A DNA stretch of 64,000 bases from Saprospiraceae bacterium. GTDB lineage: Bacteria; Bacteroidota; Bacteroidia; Chitinophagales; Saprospiraceae. A program made the translations under genes and the position numbers. The notes below the pieces were generated by a model. The model was not told the origin of the DNA, ran no database searches, and saw only the letters and a list, made by a program, of their open reading frames with translations. Of this stretch, positions 7,876 to 16,314 are shown piece by piece. The stretch is taken from the NCBI GenBank assembly GCA_027488935.1, contig JAIYAP010000073.1, forward strand, positions 19,619-83,618, given 5' to 3'. Numbering within the stretch: position 1 is the stretch's first letter; each line of letters begins with the position of its first letter.

Positions 7876-9054
7876 TTACACCCGCTCAATTACAATCGCC
7901 GTAGCACCACCACCGCCATTACAAATCGCCGCCAAACCCAAAGTGCCTTGTTTCTGATGCAACACATTGTTCAAAGTGGTCACAATACGCGCACCCGAAG
8001 CACCTAATGGATGTCCAATAGACACCGCACCGCCAAATACATTCGTTTTGGCATGATCTACGCCCAATACCTGCTCAAAAGCAAGTACAACCACGGAAAA
8101 TGCCTCGTTTACTTCAAAAAAGTCAATATCTGAAATTTCAACACCCGCCATTTTCAACGCTTTGGGTGAAGCAATGGTAGGCGTGGTCGTAAACCATTCC
8201 GGTTCCTGCTCGGCGTCGGCAAATCCGCGAATTTTAGCAATCGCCTTTAAACCGTATTTCTTTACGGCGTCTCCGCTGGCCAGAATCACGGCAGCAGCGC
8301 CATCATTTAAGGTACTCGCATTGGCAGCAGTAACCGTTCCATCCGGAGTGAAAGCCGGACGTAAGCCTGCAATTTTATCAAAAAACACTTTTTTATACTC
8401 CTCATCTTCCGAAATCACCAGTGCATCGCCTTTTTTCTGCGGAATAGACACCGGAGCGATTTCCGATTTGAAATAACCCGCCTCGGTTGCCGCAGCCGCC
8501 CGCTTGTACGAATCAATCGCAAAAGCATCCTGCGCTTCCCGGCTGATACCATATTTAGTAGCCGTTGCATCACCGCAAGTGCCCATCGCTTTCTGGTTGT
8601 ACACATCCGTCAAGCCGTCGCGCGATAAACCATCCACCATTTCGCCATTGCCGAACTTGTAGCCCCAACGCGCATTCGGTATATAATAAGGTATTTGCGA
8701 CATGCTTTCCATGCCACCCGCTACCACAATTTCATTCATACCCAACATAATACTCTGCGCACCGATGGTGATGGCTTTCATGCCCGAAGCGCATACTTTA
8801 TTGATGGCGGTACACGGAATGTTGTTTGGCAAACCAGCATAGTACGCGGCCTGACGCGCAGGTGCCTGCCCCAAATTGGCGCTCACCACATTGCCCATCA
8901 ATACTTCTGAAACCTGATCCGGTGCAATACCTGCCTGCTCCAGCGCAGCTTTAATGGCATGTGCCCCCAAATGGGTAGCGCCAATACCCGATAAAACACC
9001 GCCAAAACTGCCAATCGGCGTACGAACAGCGGAAACAATAAAAACTTCTTGCAT
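7876..9054 (-). CDS. atoB: acetyl-CoA C-acetyltransferase (thiolase)
   Basis: The 392-residue protein matches type II biosynthetic thiolases in length and in every catalytic point. The nucleophilic cysteine is C88 in INKVCASGMKA, the histidine is H348 in SIGHPLGASGAR, and the second cysteine is C378 in AICNGGGG. It condenses two acetyl-CoA to acetoacetyl-CoA, or the reverse, in the cytoplasm, feeding ketone-body, isoprenoid or fatty-acid metabolism. It stands alone, with its own terminator and a -7 element (CAAAGGTA read on the plus strand, 9085-9092). The symbol is by family; substrate chain length cannot be decided from sequence. Confidence 0.93.
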   Translation of the reverse strand: MQEVFIVSAVRTPIGSFGGVLSGIGATHLGAHAIKAALEQAGIAPDQVSEVLMGNVVSANLGQAPARQAAYYAGLPNNIPCTAINKVCASGMKAITIGAQSIMLGMNEIVVAGGMESMSQIPYYIPNARWGYKFGNGEMVDGLSRDGLTDVYNQKAMGTCGDATATKYGISREAQDAFAIDSYKRAAAATEAGYFKSEIAPVSIPQKKGDALVISEDEEYKKVFFDKIAGLRPAFTPDGTVTAANASTLNDGAAAVILASGDAVKKYGLKAIAKIRGFADAEQEPEWFTTTPTIASPKALKMAGVEISDIDFFEVNEAFSVVVLAFEQVLGVDHAKTNVFGGAVSIGHPLGASGARIVTTLNNVLHQKQGTLGLAAICNGGGGATAIVIERV

Positions 9055-9084
9055 GGTGTATATTTAGTTTGGACTGATTGCTTG

Positions 9085-9092
9085 CAAAGGTA
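9085..9092 (-). promoter_or_regulatory. -7 element upstream of the thiolase gene
   Basis: TACCTTTG on the minus strand, 30 bases before the ATG at 9054. No well-spaced -33 partner is visible. Confidence 0.4.
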
Positions 9093-9227
9093 GGCCATTT
9101 TCCAATTCCAAATTCCAAATCTTGTTTCGTCAGACCCGCTTTTACCCTAAATAATTTCCCCAAAACACATGCCACTTCTGTTCAGTATCGTTTTTCGTTT
9201 TAAGGCAAAATATTTCCACTTAAATAC

Positions 9228-9257
9228 TTGGTAATGTCAGAATTAAATGTATCTTTA
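9228..9257 (+). promoter_or_regulatory. promoter of the rhodanese-like gene
   Basis: TTG (9228-9230), 19 bases, then TATCTTTA (9250-9257), one base off the -7 consensus. The leader would be about 40 bases. Confidence 0.5.
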
Positions 9258-9302
9258 CAAACGAAAATAACAACAATTATTCTTCTCATACGCTCCCACA
9301 CT

Positions 9303-9620
9303 ATGCAACACATACAAAAAGTCAGTCCGCGCGAAGCTTATGCCGCTTATATGCTCGGTACCGTCCTGGTTGATGTGCGCGCTCCGCAAGACGTTGCACA
9401 CAAATCCATTGATGTTAAACGCTTCATGAACCTTCCTTTCGAAGAACTCAGCCAGCGTTTTGATGAAATTCCGGGCAATAAACCCGTGGTTTTTCTTTCC
9501 CGTATTGGCCTGAAAGGCAACGAAGCAGCCCGCTTTATGCAAGAGCACGGCTACGAAAACGTAGCAGTAATAGACGGCGGCTTGAACGCCTGGGAAGAAG
9601 AAGGTTTGCCGATTCGTTAA
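9303..9620 (+). CDS. rhodanese-like domain protein without the catalytic cysteine
   Basis: A 105-residue single-domain protein: SPREAYAAYMLGTVLVDVRAP (start of the fold), a central FMNLPFEEL, and the end motif VAVIDGGLNAWEEEGLPI are all typical of rhodaneses. The active loop normally reads C-R-x-G-x-R; here it is SRIGLKG with serine at residue 66, so sulfur transfer by persulfide is not expected. It may bind a partner or a sulfur species instead. The ATG at 9303 is preferred over a GTG-type start 25 codons upstream because it begins at the fold and leaves a normal leader. It converges with the GH30 gene, leaving 5 bases between stops. Confidence 0.85.
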   Translation: MQHIQKVSPREAYAAYMLGTVLVDVRAPQDVAHKSIDVKRFMNLPFEELSQRFDEIPGNKPVVFLSRIGLKGNEAARFMQEHGYENVAVIDGGLNAWEEEGLPIR

Positions 9621-9625
9621 TAGAC

Positions 9626-11086
9626 TTACTTGGTAATGATGATTGTTTGAATACTACGAGGCAGTGCCACCACCGGCGCTGCCTTGCCGTTTATCCATAC
9701 CCGGTATTCAATTTTCTCCTTGGTTTGGTTCATTACTATAACGGCAATGGAACCGTCCTTGTTCAAAAATGCAGTCGTAAGCAATTGTCCCCGGCTCGAT
9801 GTGCTCGCTATGCGCTTGGCACCCGGACGAATGAACTTGGAGAAATGACCAATATAATAGTAAGAACTTAAGTAAGTGATCGCTCCTGTGCGTGTATCCG
9901 CATGTACGGGCGCAAAGCAAAAATTGCCCACATGGTTCGGGCCGCCCCGTTCGTCCAGCAGGATATTCCAATCTGTCCAACCGACCGTGCCGTTGTTGAA
10001 GTCATTAATCATGGAGCGCCCATAAGTTTCGCCCCATTTCCAGTCGTTTATTTGGTTGGGCCGATAACTTTCCGCACAACCTTCCGTAAAGATCAAATGG
10101 GTTTTCGGGAAAGCCTCCCCTACCCTTTTTACATTTTCAAATAATTTACCGCCGCCGGTCCAGTCTTCATACCAGTGGAACCCAATTCCCCACACATATT
10201 TCGCCGCAGCAGGATCCCGCAAAATGGTCATTGCACGCTGGTAAATCAAATCGCGGTTGTGATCCCAGGCAATCAGTTTTTTGTCCTGCATGCCGGCCTT
10301 CCAAAGGGTTGGCCCTAAGTATTTTTTGATAAAATCGCGTTCTTCTTCTGCGGTGTAAATACAAGATTCCCAGGTTTGCTTGGCCATCGGTTCGTTCTGA
10401 ACACTCAATCCCCAAAACGGAATCCCCTCTTTTTTATAAGCCTGGATGAATTTCACATAATAATTGGCCCAACTCTGGTAAAATTCAGGCTTCAACTTGC
10501 CACCATGCAACATCTCCTGATTGTCCTTCATCCAACCTGGCGGACTCCAAGGGCTGGCAAACAAGATCAGTTTCCCGCCGGTCGCAGCAATCGCATCTTT
10601 GATCAACGGAATTTTGTACTTGCGATCAGGCGCCACGTCAAAACTCTTAAGCGCTTTGTCTCCCTCTTTTACATAGGTGTACATCTCGCTCGAAAAATCG
10701 CAACTGTTGATATTGGTTCGCCCCAAGGTATATCCAATGCCTTTGACCGGATCAAAATAGCGATTCAAAATTTCCTGCTGTTTTTCCTTCGGCAACTTTG
10801 CATACGTTTCGGCAGAGGCATCCGTGAGCGCGCCACCAATCCCGATAAAGGTTTGGAAGGTTTTACCCGGATCCACAAAAACGCAAGGTTGTGTTTCCAG
10901 CGGCTGACCAAATGGCGCTAATTCCAGCGTTGCATTCAAGGTGATCCGCAAATCAGTGCTATCCGCCGTGGTGTACACCTGTACTTTGGTCGGCGCTACC
11001 TTTGCAGCCGGTTTTGCTTTTTGACTAAAGCCATTAAAGGAAGCAAAACATAAAAGGAGGGTCAGCAAAGAAGGAAGGTGCCGCAT
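9626..11086 (-). CDS. glycoside hydrolase family 30 (glucosylceramidase-like)
   Basis: The 486-residue enzyme has a signal peptide (residues 1-21, cut near FNGFS-Q) and the (beta/alpha)8 barrel of GH30. Motifs include IGIGGALTDASAETYAKLP near residue 81, SPWSPPGWMKDN near 178, the acid/base glutamate in LSVQNEP (E232), and the nucleophile in LIFTEGCAES (E335). The C-terminal beta-sandwich ends QTIIITK. Family members remove glucosyl, xylosyl or fucosyl groups from beta-linked glycans; the exact substrate cannot be told. It probably acts in the periplasm or outside, on plant or microbial glycan. The gene starts 12 bases after hemE and is likely read through from it, an odd pairing of a glycosidase with a haem enzyme. 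Confidence 0.9.
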   Translation of the reverse strand: MRHLPSLLTLLLCFASFNGFSQKAKPAAKVAPTKVQVYTTADSTDLRITLNATLELAPFGQPLETQPCVFVDPGKTFQTFIGIGGALTDASAETYAKLPKEKQQEILNRYFDPVKGIGYTLGRTNINSCDFSSEMYTYVKEGDKALKSFDVAPDRKYKIPLIKDAIAATGGKLILFASPWSPPGWMKDNQEMLHGGKLKPEFYQSWANYYVKFIQAYKKEGIPFWGLSVQNEPMAKQTWESCIYTAEEERDFIKKYLGPTLWKAGMQDKKLIAWDHNRDLIYQRAMTILRDPAAAKYVWGIGFHWYEDWTGGGKLFENVKRVGEAFPKTHLIFTEGCAESYRPNQINDWKWGETYGRSMINDFNNGTVGWTDWNILLDERGGPNHVGNFCFAPVHADTRTGAITYLSSYYYIGHFSKFIRPGAKRIASTSSRGQLLTTAFLNKDGSIAVIVMNQTKEKIEYRVWINGKAAPVVALPRSIQTIIITK

Positions 11087-11098
11087 AAAAACAAGATT

Positions 11099-12145
11099 TT
11101 AGATGGAATCGTACCGAAAAGCCTTGACGGTATTTACAAATGTCCGCACACCCTCCAAGGGAGTATCCGGGTAAACGCCATGGCCAAGGTTCACAATGTG
11201 TTGATGCCCAAATGTACGCAGCATTTCGAGGGTTGCAAGTTCAATCGTCGAATTATCTGCATACAAGGCACACGGATCCAAATTTCCTTGTAAAACCTTG
11301 TCATTTCCTACCCGCGCACGCGCAAACGCAGGTGGCGTGTTCCAATCCAAACCAATAATTTGACAAGGCACTTCCGCCAAATCTTCCAAGGCAAACCAGG
11401 CGCCCTTAGCAAAAACCGTTTTGGGCACCTCCGGAATTGCTGCACAAATCTGCGCTAAATAAGGCACTGCGAACATCCGGTACTGCGCAGGGGGCAATTC
11501 GCCCGCCCAGGAATCAAACAATTGCAACAAATCTGCCCCGGCTGCCACTTGTCCTTTCAAATACGCAATGGTGGTATCGGTGATTTTTTGCAACAAAATA
11601 TGCGCTAAAACGGGCTCGGTATATAAAAAACGACGCGCTTTCGAAAAGGTCTTGCTTCCGCCGCCTTCCAGCATATACGCCAAAATGGTCCAGGGCGCTC
11701 CCGCAAATCCAATCAAGGGCACACGGCCATTCAAAGCTTTTTTGGTAACCCGCAAGGCTTCAAACACGTATTCCAGCCGATCCGCTGCAAGCTGGCCAGA
11801 TGATAATGCGGATATATCAGACGCCTGTTCAATTACTTTGGGAAACCGCGGCCCCTTGCTTTCGACCATTTCATAATCCAGGCCCATCGCCTCGGGAATC
11901 ACCAGAATATCCGAAAAAATGATGGCTGCATCTACGCCCAATTCGTCCACCGGCTGCAAGGTAGCTTCCGATGCCGCTTCTGGCGTTTTTACAAATGCTT
12001 TAAAATCAGGGAAATGCGCGCGTAAAGCACGGTATTGCGGTAAAATTCGGCCTGCCTGACGCATAATCCATACTGGCGGACGTTCAACCGGCAGATTCAA
12101 GGCGGCACGCAAAAAAAGATGCTGAGTTTGTGTTTCTGTAGACAT
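11099..12145 (-). CDS. hemE: uroporphyrinogen decarboxylase
   Basis: A 348-residue protein with the family signatures [21 protein letters not shown] (residues about 18-38), [17 protein letters not shown] (aspartate that binds substrate), [29 protein letters not shown], and near the end [19 protein letters not shown]. It removes four carboxyl groups from uroporphyrinogen III to give coproporphyrinogen III in haem synthesis, in the cytoplasm. Length and start (ATG 12145) agree with the family. A TACCTTTG -7 element on the minus strand lies 20 bases upstream. Other haem genes are not in the window; the next gene on the same strand is the GH30 glycosidase. Confidence 0.97.
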   Translation of the reverse strand: MSTETQTQHLFLRAALNLPVERPPVWIMRQAGRILPQYRALRAHFPDFKAFVKTPEAASEATLQPVDELGVDAAIIFSDILVIPEAMGLDYEMVESKGPRFPKVIEQASDISALSSGQLAADRLEYVFEALRVTKKALNGRVPLIGFAGAPWTILAYMLEGGGSKTFSKARRFLYTEPVLAHILLQKITDTTIAYLKGQVAAGADLLQLFDSWAGELPPAQYRMFAVPYLAQICAAIPEVPKTVFAKGAWFALEDLAEVPCQIIGLDWNTPPAFARARVGNDKVLQGNLDPCALYADNSTIELATLEMLRTFGHQHIVNLGHGVYPDTPLEGVRTFVNTVKAFRYDSI

Positions 12146-12164
12146 TTAGGTCAATTTTCTGGCG

Positions 12165-12172
12165 CAAAGGTA
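12165..12172 (-). promoter_or_regulatory. -7 element of the hemE promoter
   Basis: TACCTTTG on the minus strand, 19 bases before the hemE ATG. The -33 partner is not convincing. Confidence 0.45.
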
Positions 12173-12224
12173 CACCTTGCGTTGCAGGAGCCCCCTTTTT
12201 TACCCGTAATTGACCTAAATGTGA

Positions 12225-13850
12225 CTATACCTGCATCACACCCACATTAAATTTGGCCACGGGGGCATGGTTGGCCGCCTCAATCCCCATCGAAATCCAG
12301 CGGCGGGTGTCGCGCGGATCAATAATCGCATCGACCCACAAACGGGCGGCTGCATAATAAGGTGTCGTTTGAGTCTCGTAATTCGCCTTGGTCTTTTCAA
12401 AAAGTGCACGTTCACCGGCCGGATCTGGCGCAGCGCCTTTATCTTTCAACGATTGTACTTGTATCTGCGTCAATACTTTAGCCGCCTGCTCTCCACCCAT
12501 CACGGCAATTTTGGCACTCGGCCAGGCTACAATCAGGCGCGGATCATACGCTTTACCGCACATCGCATAGTTGCCTGCACCATAAGAATTGCCTAAAATA
12601 ACGGTAAATTTCGGCACCGTGGAGTTCGAAACCGCATTCACCATCTTGGCGCCGTCCTTGATAATGCCGCCATGCTCTGAACGCGTACCAACCATAAACC
12701 CGGTAACATCGTGCAAAAACACCAGCGGTATCTTCTTCTGGTTGCAATTTAAAATAAAACGCGTCGCCTTATCGGCTGAATCTGAATAGATTACGCCGCC
12801 AAACTGTATTTCTCCCTTAGCATTTTTCACCACCTGCCGGTTATTGGCCACAATGCCTACCGCCCAACCGTCTATGCGCGCGTACGCACACAGGATGGTT
12901 TTGCCATAATGTTCTTTGTAAAACGTCAACTTGCCCTCATCCACCATGCGGCGCAATAACTCAGTCGAATCGTAAGGTTTGGCCCCGTTTAATGGAAACA
13001 AACTAAAAATATCATCGGAAGTACCCAATGGCGCCTTCGACTCCACCCGATCAAATCCGGCTTTTTCAAAATGCCCAAATTTATCCACCAAATCTTTAAT
13101 CGTATCCAGACAAACCTGGTCGTTCGGCATTTTATAATCGGTCACGCCCGAAATTTCCGAATGGGTTGCCGCACCGCCTAGAGTTTCTTTGTCTGCATCT
13201 TCCCCAATGGCAGCTTTCACCAAATAAGGCCCTGCCAAAAAAACAGATCCTGTTCCTTCCACGATTAAGGCTTCATCCGACATGATGGGTAAATAGGCCC
13301 CACCCGCCACGCAACTGCCCATAATAGCGGCAATTTGCGGAATACCTTGACTCGACAATTGCGCGTTGTTGCGGAAAATACGGCCAAAATGTTCTTTATC
13401 GGCAAATATTTCATCCTGCAAGGGCAAATACACCCCCGCACTATCGACCAAGTAAATAATCGGCAAACGATTCTCCAGGGCTATTTCCTGGGCGCGCAGG
13501 TTTTTTTTACCTGTGATTGGAAACCAGGCCCCTGCTTTTACCGTAGCGTCGTTGGCCACCACAATACACTGCCGGCCCCGCACATACCCGATCACCACGA
13601 CCACGCCGCCGGCAGGACAACCGCCATGTTCGGCATACAATTCATACCCGGCAAAAGCGCCCATTTCAATTTGGGGTGCGCCTTCATCGAGTAAATATGC
13701 AATGCGCTCCCGAGCGGTCATTTTGCCCTCTTTGTGCAGTTTTTCTACCCTTTTTTTGCCCCCGCCTTCATAAATTTGTTCTAAACGGCGGTTCAGGTTC
13801 GACACCATTAATTTATAGGCGTCTATGTTTTGATCGAGTTCCAGGTTCAC
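12225..13850 (-). CDS. acyl-CoA carboxylase beta (carboxyltransferase) subunit, methylcrotonyl-CoA type
   Basis: The 541-residue carboxyltransferase carries KMTARERIAYLLDEG near residue 45, CIVVANDATVKAGAWFPIT, IYLVDSAGVYLPLQDEIF, AAIMGSCVAGGAYLPIMSDE with the oxyanion glycines, and the late GNSYGAGNYAMCGKAYDPR. These fit the beta subunit of 3-methylcrotonyl-CoA carboxylase (leucine breakdown) better than propionyl-CoA or acetyl-CoA carboxylases. The biotin-bearing alpha subunit is not in the window. The start is GTG (13850), which leaves the complete N-terminus; an ATG 14 codons in is the alternative. It follows paaA by 26 bases and is probably in its transcript. Confidence 0.88.
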   Translation of the reverse strand: MNLELDQNIDAYKLMVSNLNRRLEQIYEGGGKKRVEKLHKEGKMTARERIAYLLDEGAPQIEMGAFAGYELYAEHGGCPAGGVVVVIGYVRGRQCIVVANDATVKAGAWFPITGKKNLRAQEIALENRLPIIYLVDSAGVYLPLQDEIFADKEHFGRIFRNNAQLSSQGIPQIAAIMGSCVAGGAYLPIMSDEALIVEGTGSVFLAGPYLVKAAIGEDADKETLGGAATHSEISGVTDYKMPNDQVCLDTIKDLVDKFGHFEKAGFDRVESKAPLGTSDDIFSLFPLNGAKPYDSTELLRRMVDEGKLTFYKEHYGKTILCAYARIDGWAVGIVANNRQVVKNAKGEIQFGGVIYSDSADKATRFILNCNQKKIPLVFLHDVTGFMVGTRSEHGGIIKDGAKMVNAVSNSTVPKFTVILGNSYGAGNYAMCGKAYDPRLIVAWPSAKIAVMGGEQAAKVLTQIQVQSLKDKGAAPDPAGERALFEKTKANYETQTTPYYAAARLWVDAIIDPRDTRRWISMGIEAANHAPVAKFNVGVMQV

Positions 13851-13876
13851 AGATAGGGTAAGGTTGTGGTGGTGAT

Positions 13877-14845
13877 TTAAGCGGTGGCTTGGCGGGCTGC
13901 CTTTTTTTCAGAATAGGCTGTAGCGGCTTCCCGTACCCAGGCGCCATCCTCGTACGCCTTAACGCGGGTGCGCAAGCGTTGTTTGTTGCAAGGACCATTG
14001 CCTTTCACCACATTCCAAAATTCAGTCCAGTCGATCGGACCAAAATCATAATGGCCACGTTCGGCATTCCATTTCAAATCCGGATCAGGTACGGTTAAAC
14101 CCAGTACTTTCACCTGTTCGGCTACCATATCCACAAAACGCTGACGCAGTTCATCGTTCGAAAAACGCTTGATTTTCCAACGCATGCTTTGTTCGCTGTG
14201 CGTCGAATCGCCGTCCGAAGGGCCAAACATCATCACCGATGGCCAATACCAACGATTAATCGAATCCTGTGCCATGGCCTTTTGCTCCTCAGAACCCTGC
14301 GCCAAAGTCAACAAAATTTCAAATCCCTGGCGCTGGTGAAAACTTTCTTCTTTACACACCCGCACCATGGCGCGTGCGTACGGACCATACGAACAGCGGC
14401 AAATCGGAATCTGGTTCAAAATGGCCGCACCGTCCACCAACCAGCCAATCGCGCCAATATCGGCCCAACTGATGGTCGGGTAGTTAAAAATAGAAGAATA
14501 TTTGGCTTTTCCGCTGTGCAGTTCTTCAATCAATTGATCGCGGCCAATGCCGAGCGTTTCTGCGGCAGCATATAAATAAAGGCCATGACCACCTTCATCC
14601 TGCACCTTGGCCAACAAAATTTGTTTGCGTTTAAGCGAAGGAGCACGGCTAATCCAGTTTCCTTCAGGCAACATCCCTACAATTTCGCTGTGGGCATGCT
14701 GGCTGATCTGGCGGATCAAGGTTTTGCGATACGTTTCCGGCATCCAGTCTTTCGGCTCAATGCGCTGATCTGCATCAACTTTTGCCTGAAAACGGGCCTC
14801 TAATTCGGCAATAGAGGGACTTAATGGTTCACTGACTTGCATCAT
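13877..14845 (-). CDS. paaA: phenylacetyl-CoA epoxidase subunit PaaA-like
   Basis: The 322-residue protein matches PaaA over its whole length: [54 protein letters not shown], the [20 protein letters not shown] block, and [15 protein letters not shown]. The DExxH- and ExxFH-type pieces supply the carboxylate-bridged diiron site. In known systems PaaA is the catalytic subunit, works with PaaB, C and E, and epoxidises phenylacetyl-CoA. None of those partners is nearby, and the downstream gene is a carboxyltransferase. A TTG at 14848 and two ATGs follow one another; I use ATG 14845. Confidence 0.9.
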   Translation of the reverse strand: MMQVSEPLSPSIAELEARFQAKVDADQRIEPKDWMPETYRKTLIRQISQHAHSEIVGMLPEGNWISRAPSLKRKQILLAKVQDEGGHGLYLYAAAETLGIGRDQLIEELHSGKAKYSSIFNYPTISWADIGAIGWLVDGAAILNQIPICRCSYGPYARAMVRVCKEESFHQRQGFEILLTLAQGSEEQKAMAQDSINRWYWPSVMMFGPSDGDSTHSEQSMRWKIKRFSNDELRQRFVDMVAEQVKVLGLTVPDPDLKWNAERGHYDFGPIDWTEFWNVVKGNGPCNKQRLRTRVKAYEDGAWVREAATAYSEKKAARQATA

Positions 14846-15061
14846 CAATGGTATTTAAAATGGTTAGGACAATTTGGTAGCCAGGGACAGGTGTATAACA
14901 AAATGCAAAATTGAAAGTTTTCCAGCATTTCTGGTACAAATATCCGACAGGAATCCTGCTTATTTTCACAATCTTGAAAAATTCTAAATTGAAATAGGCA
15001 TGCAACATACGCCACACTTTAACAATCCAAACGTTTCTACCTACATTATTCAAAAACCTTG

Positions 15062-15069
15062 TATCTTTG
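15062..15069 (+). promoter_or_regulatory. -7 element of the bamD operon
   Basis: TATCTTTG, a perfect -7 element, ends 6 bases before the bamD ATG. The mRNA is expected to start at or next to the start codon. A -33 element is only loosely present. Confidence 0.55.
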
Positions 15070-15075
15070 CGGCTT

Positions 15076-15897
15076 ATGAAAAAAATGATTGGCTTGTTGC
15101 TGCTCTCCGGGATGATTTTATGGGGCAGCGCCTGTAAAAGTAATTTCGAACGCGTCCGCACCAGTGGAAACGCGGAAACAATTATTAATAAAGCGTTCGA
15201 ACTGTACGAAGCGAAGGATTACCAACGCGCCCAAACCTTGTTTGACCTCGTACTGACCAGTTTGCGCGGCGACAATCGGGCGGAAAAAGCCTATTATTAT
15301 TACGCCTACACCCACTATTACCTCAAACAATACCTCTTGGGTGCTTATTATTTTAAAACGTTCTCCAACACGTTTTTAAATTCTCCCTTCCGCGAAGAAT
15401 CTGCCTTCATGTCGGCTTATTGCAATTTTAAACTTTCTCCGACTTACCGCCTCGATCAGGGCAATACCAAAACGGCCATTGAAGAGTTTCAACTGTTCAC
15501 CAACCTTTACCCAAAAAGTACCCGGATTGATGAATGCAATAAGTTGATCGATATTATGCGCCGCAAACTGGAAGAAAAAGCCCTGGCAGAAGGCCAATTG
15601 TACTACAACTTGCGCCAATACCAGTCAGCAGTAATCACGTTTGATAATTTGCTGCGCGATTATCCTGAAAGTCCAGATGCCGAACGGGTGCGTTTTTTGG
15701 TGGCCCGTGCTGATTTCTTGCTGAGCGAAAACAGTATTGTTGAAAAAAGAGAAGAACGCTACCGTGAAACGACCAAACGTTGTGAAGAGTTTTTGCGCAA
15801 ATACCCGAATGGTAAATACACCAAAGACATCAAAGATTTGAAAAAATCGGCTGAAGAAGCCGCAACTGCCATAAGAAACCGCCTAAAAGCCACCTGA
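15076..15897 (+). CDS. bamD: outer membrane protein assembly lipoprotein BamD
   Basis: A 273-residue lipoprotein: signal peptide with lipobox ending GSAC (cysteine near residue 20), then TPR-like helical pairs such as AFELYEAKDYQRAQTLFDL, YYYAYTHYYLKQYLLGAYYFKTF and YYNLRQYQSAVITFDNLL. These are the substrate-binding repeats of BamD, which with BamA inserts beta-barrel proteins in the outer membrane. The ATG at 15076 is chosen over the TTG at 15067 because it begins the signal peptide and follows the promoter. It is first in a conserved Bacteroidota block with rpoZ, coaBC and a DUF4835 gene. Confidence 0.92.
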   Translation: MKKMIGLLLLSGMILWGSACKSNFERVRTSGNAETIINKAFELYEAKDYQRAQTLFDLVLTSLRGDNRAEKAYYYYAYTHYYLKQYLLGAYYFKTFSNTFLNSPFREESAFMSAYCNFKLSPTYRLDQGNTKTAIEEFQLFTNLYPKSTRIDECNKLIDIMRRKLEEKALAEGQLYYNLRQYQSAVITFDNLLRDYPESPDAERVRFLVARADFLLSENSIVEKREERYRETTKRCEEFLRKYPNGKYTKDIKDLKKSAEEAATAIRNRLKAT

Positions 15898-15981
15898 TCA
15901 GCAACCATACAACCTAAAATCTAGGTGTATGGACCGTCTGTTCAACTCATCATTCCATCAAATTTTTTATTCCGCACTTTT

Positions 15982-16314
15982 ATGAGCGATATCAAAAGTA
16001 AAGCCCAGGGCCTTGATGCCAATGTTCAACCGCGCGACGTAATTGAACTGGTGAACAAAACCGGAAATATCTACGAAAGTATTTCCATTGTTGCCAAACG
16101 CGCGCGCCAAATTTCCAGTGACCTGAAATGGGAAATCCAGCGCAAACTGGAAGAGTTTGCAGTAAGCTCTGATACCATTGAAGAAGTACAGGAAAACAAA
16201 GAACAGATAGAAATTTCTAAGTTCTATGAGCGCCTGCCCAATACACCCATCATCGCTACCAACGAATTTCTGAACAATGAAATTCAATGGCGTTACAACG
16301 AAGAAAAGGAATAA
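15982..16314 (+). CDS. rpoZ: RNA polymerase omega subunit, Bacteroidota type
   Basis: A 110-residue protein beginning MSDIKSKAQGLDANVQPRDV. It contains NIYESISIVAKRARQISSDLK, the helix that in omega subunits embraces the beta-prime C-terminus, and ends with LPNTPIIATNEFLNNEIQW. This extended form is characteristic of the phylum. Omega helps assemble RNA polymerase. The ATG at 15982 is taken; upstream in-frame codons are not protein-like. Its stop codon overlaps the coaBC start by one base (TAATG), pointing to translational coupling. Confidence 0.9.
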   Translation: MSDIKSKAQGLDANVQPRDVIELVNKTGNIYESISIVAKRARQISSDLKWEIQRKLEEFAVSSDTIEEVQENKEQIEISKFYERLPNTPIIATNEFLNNEIQWRYNEEKE

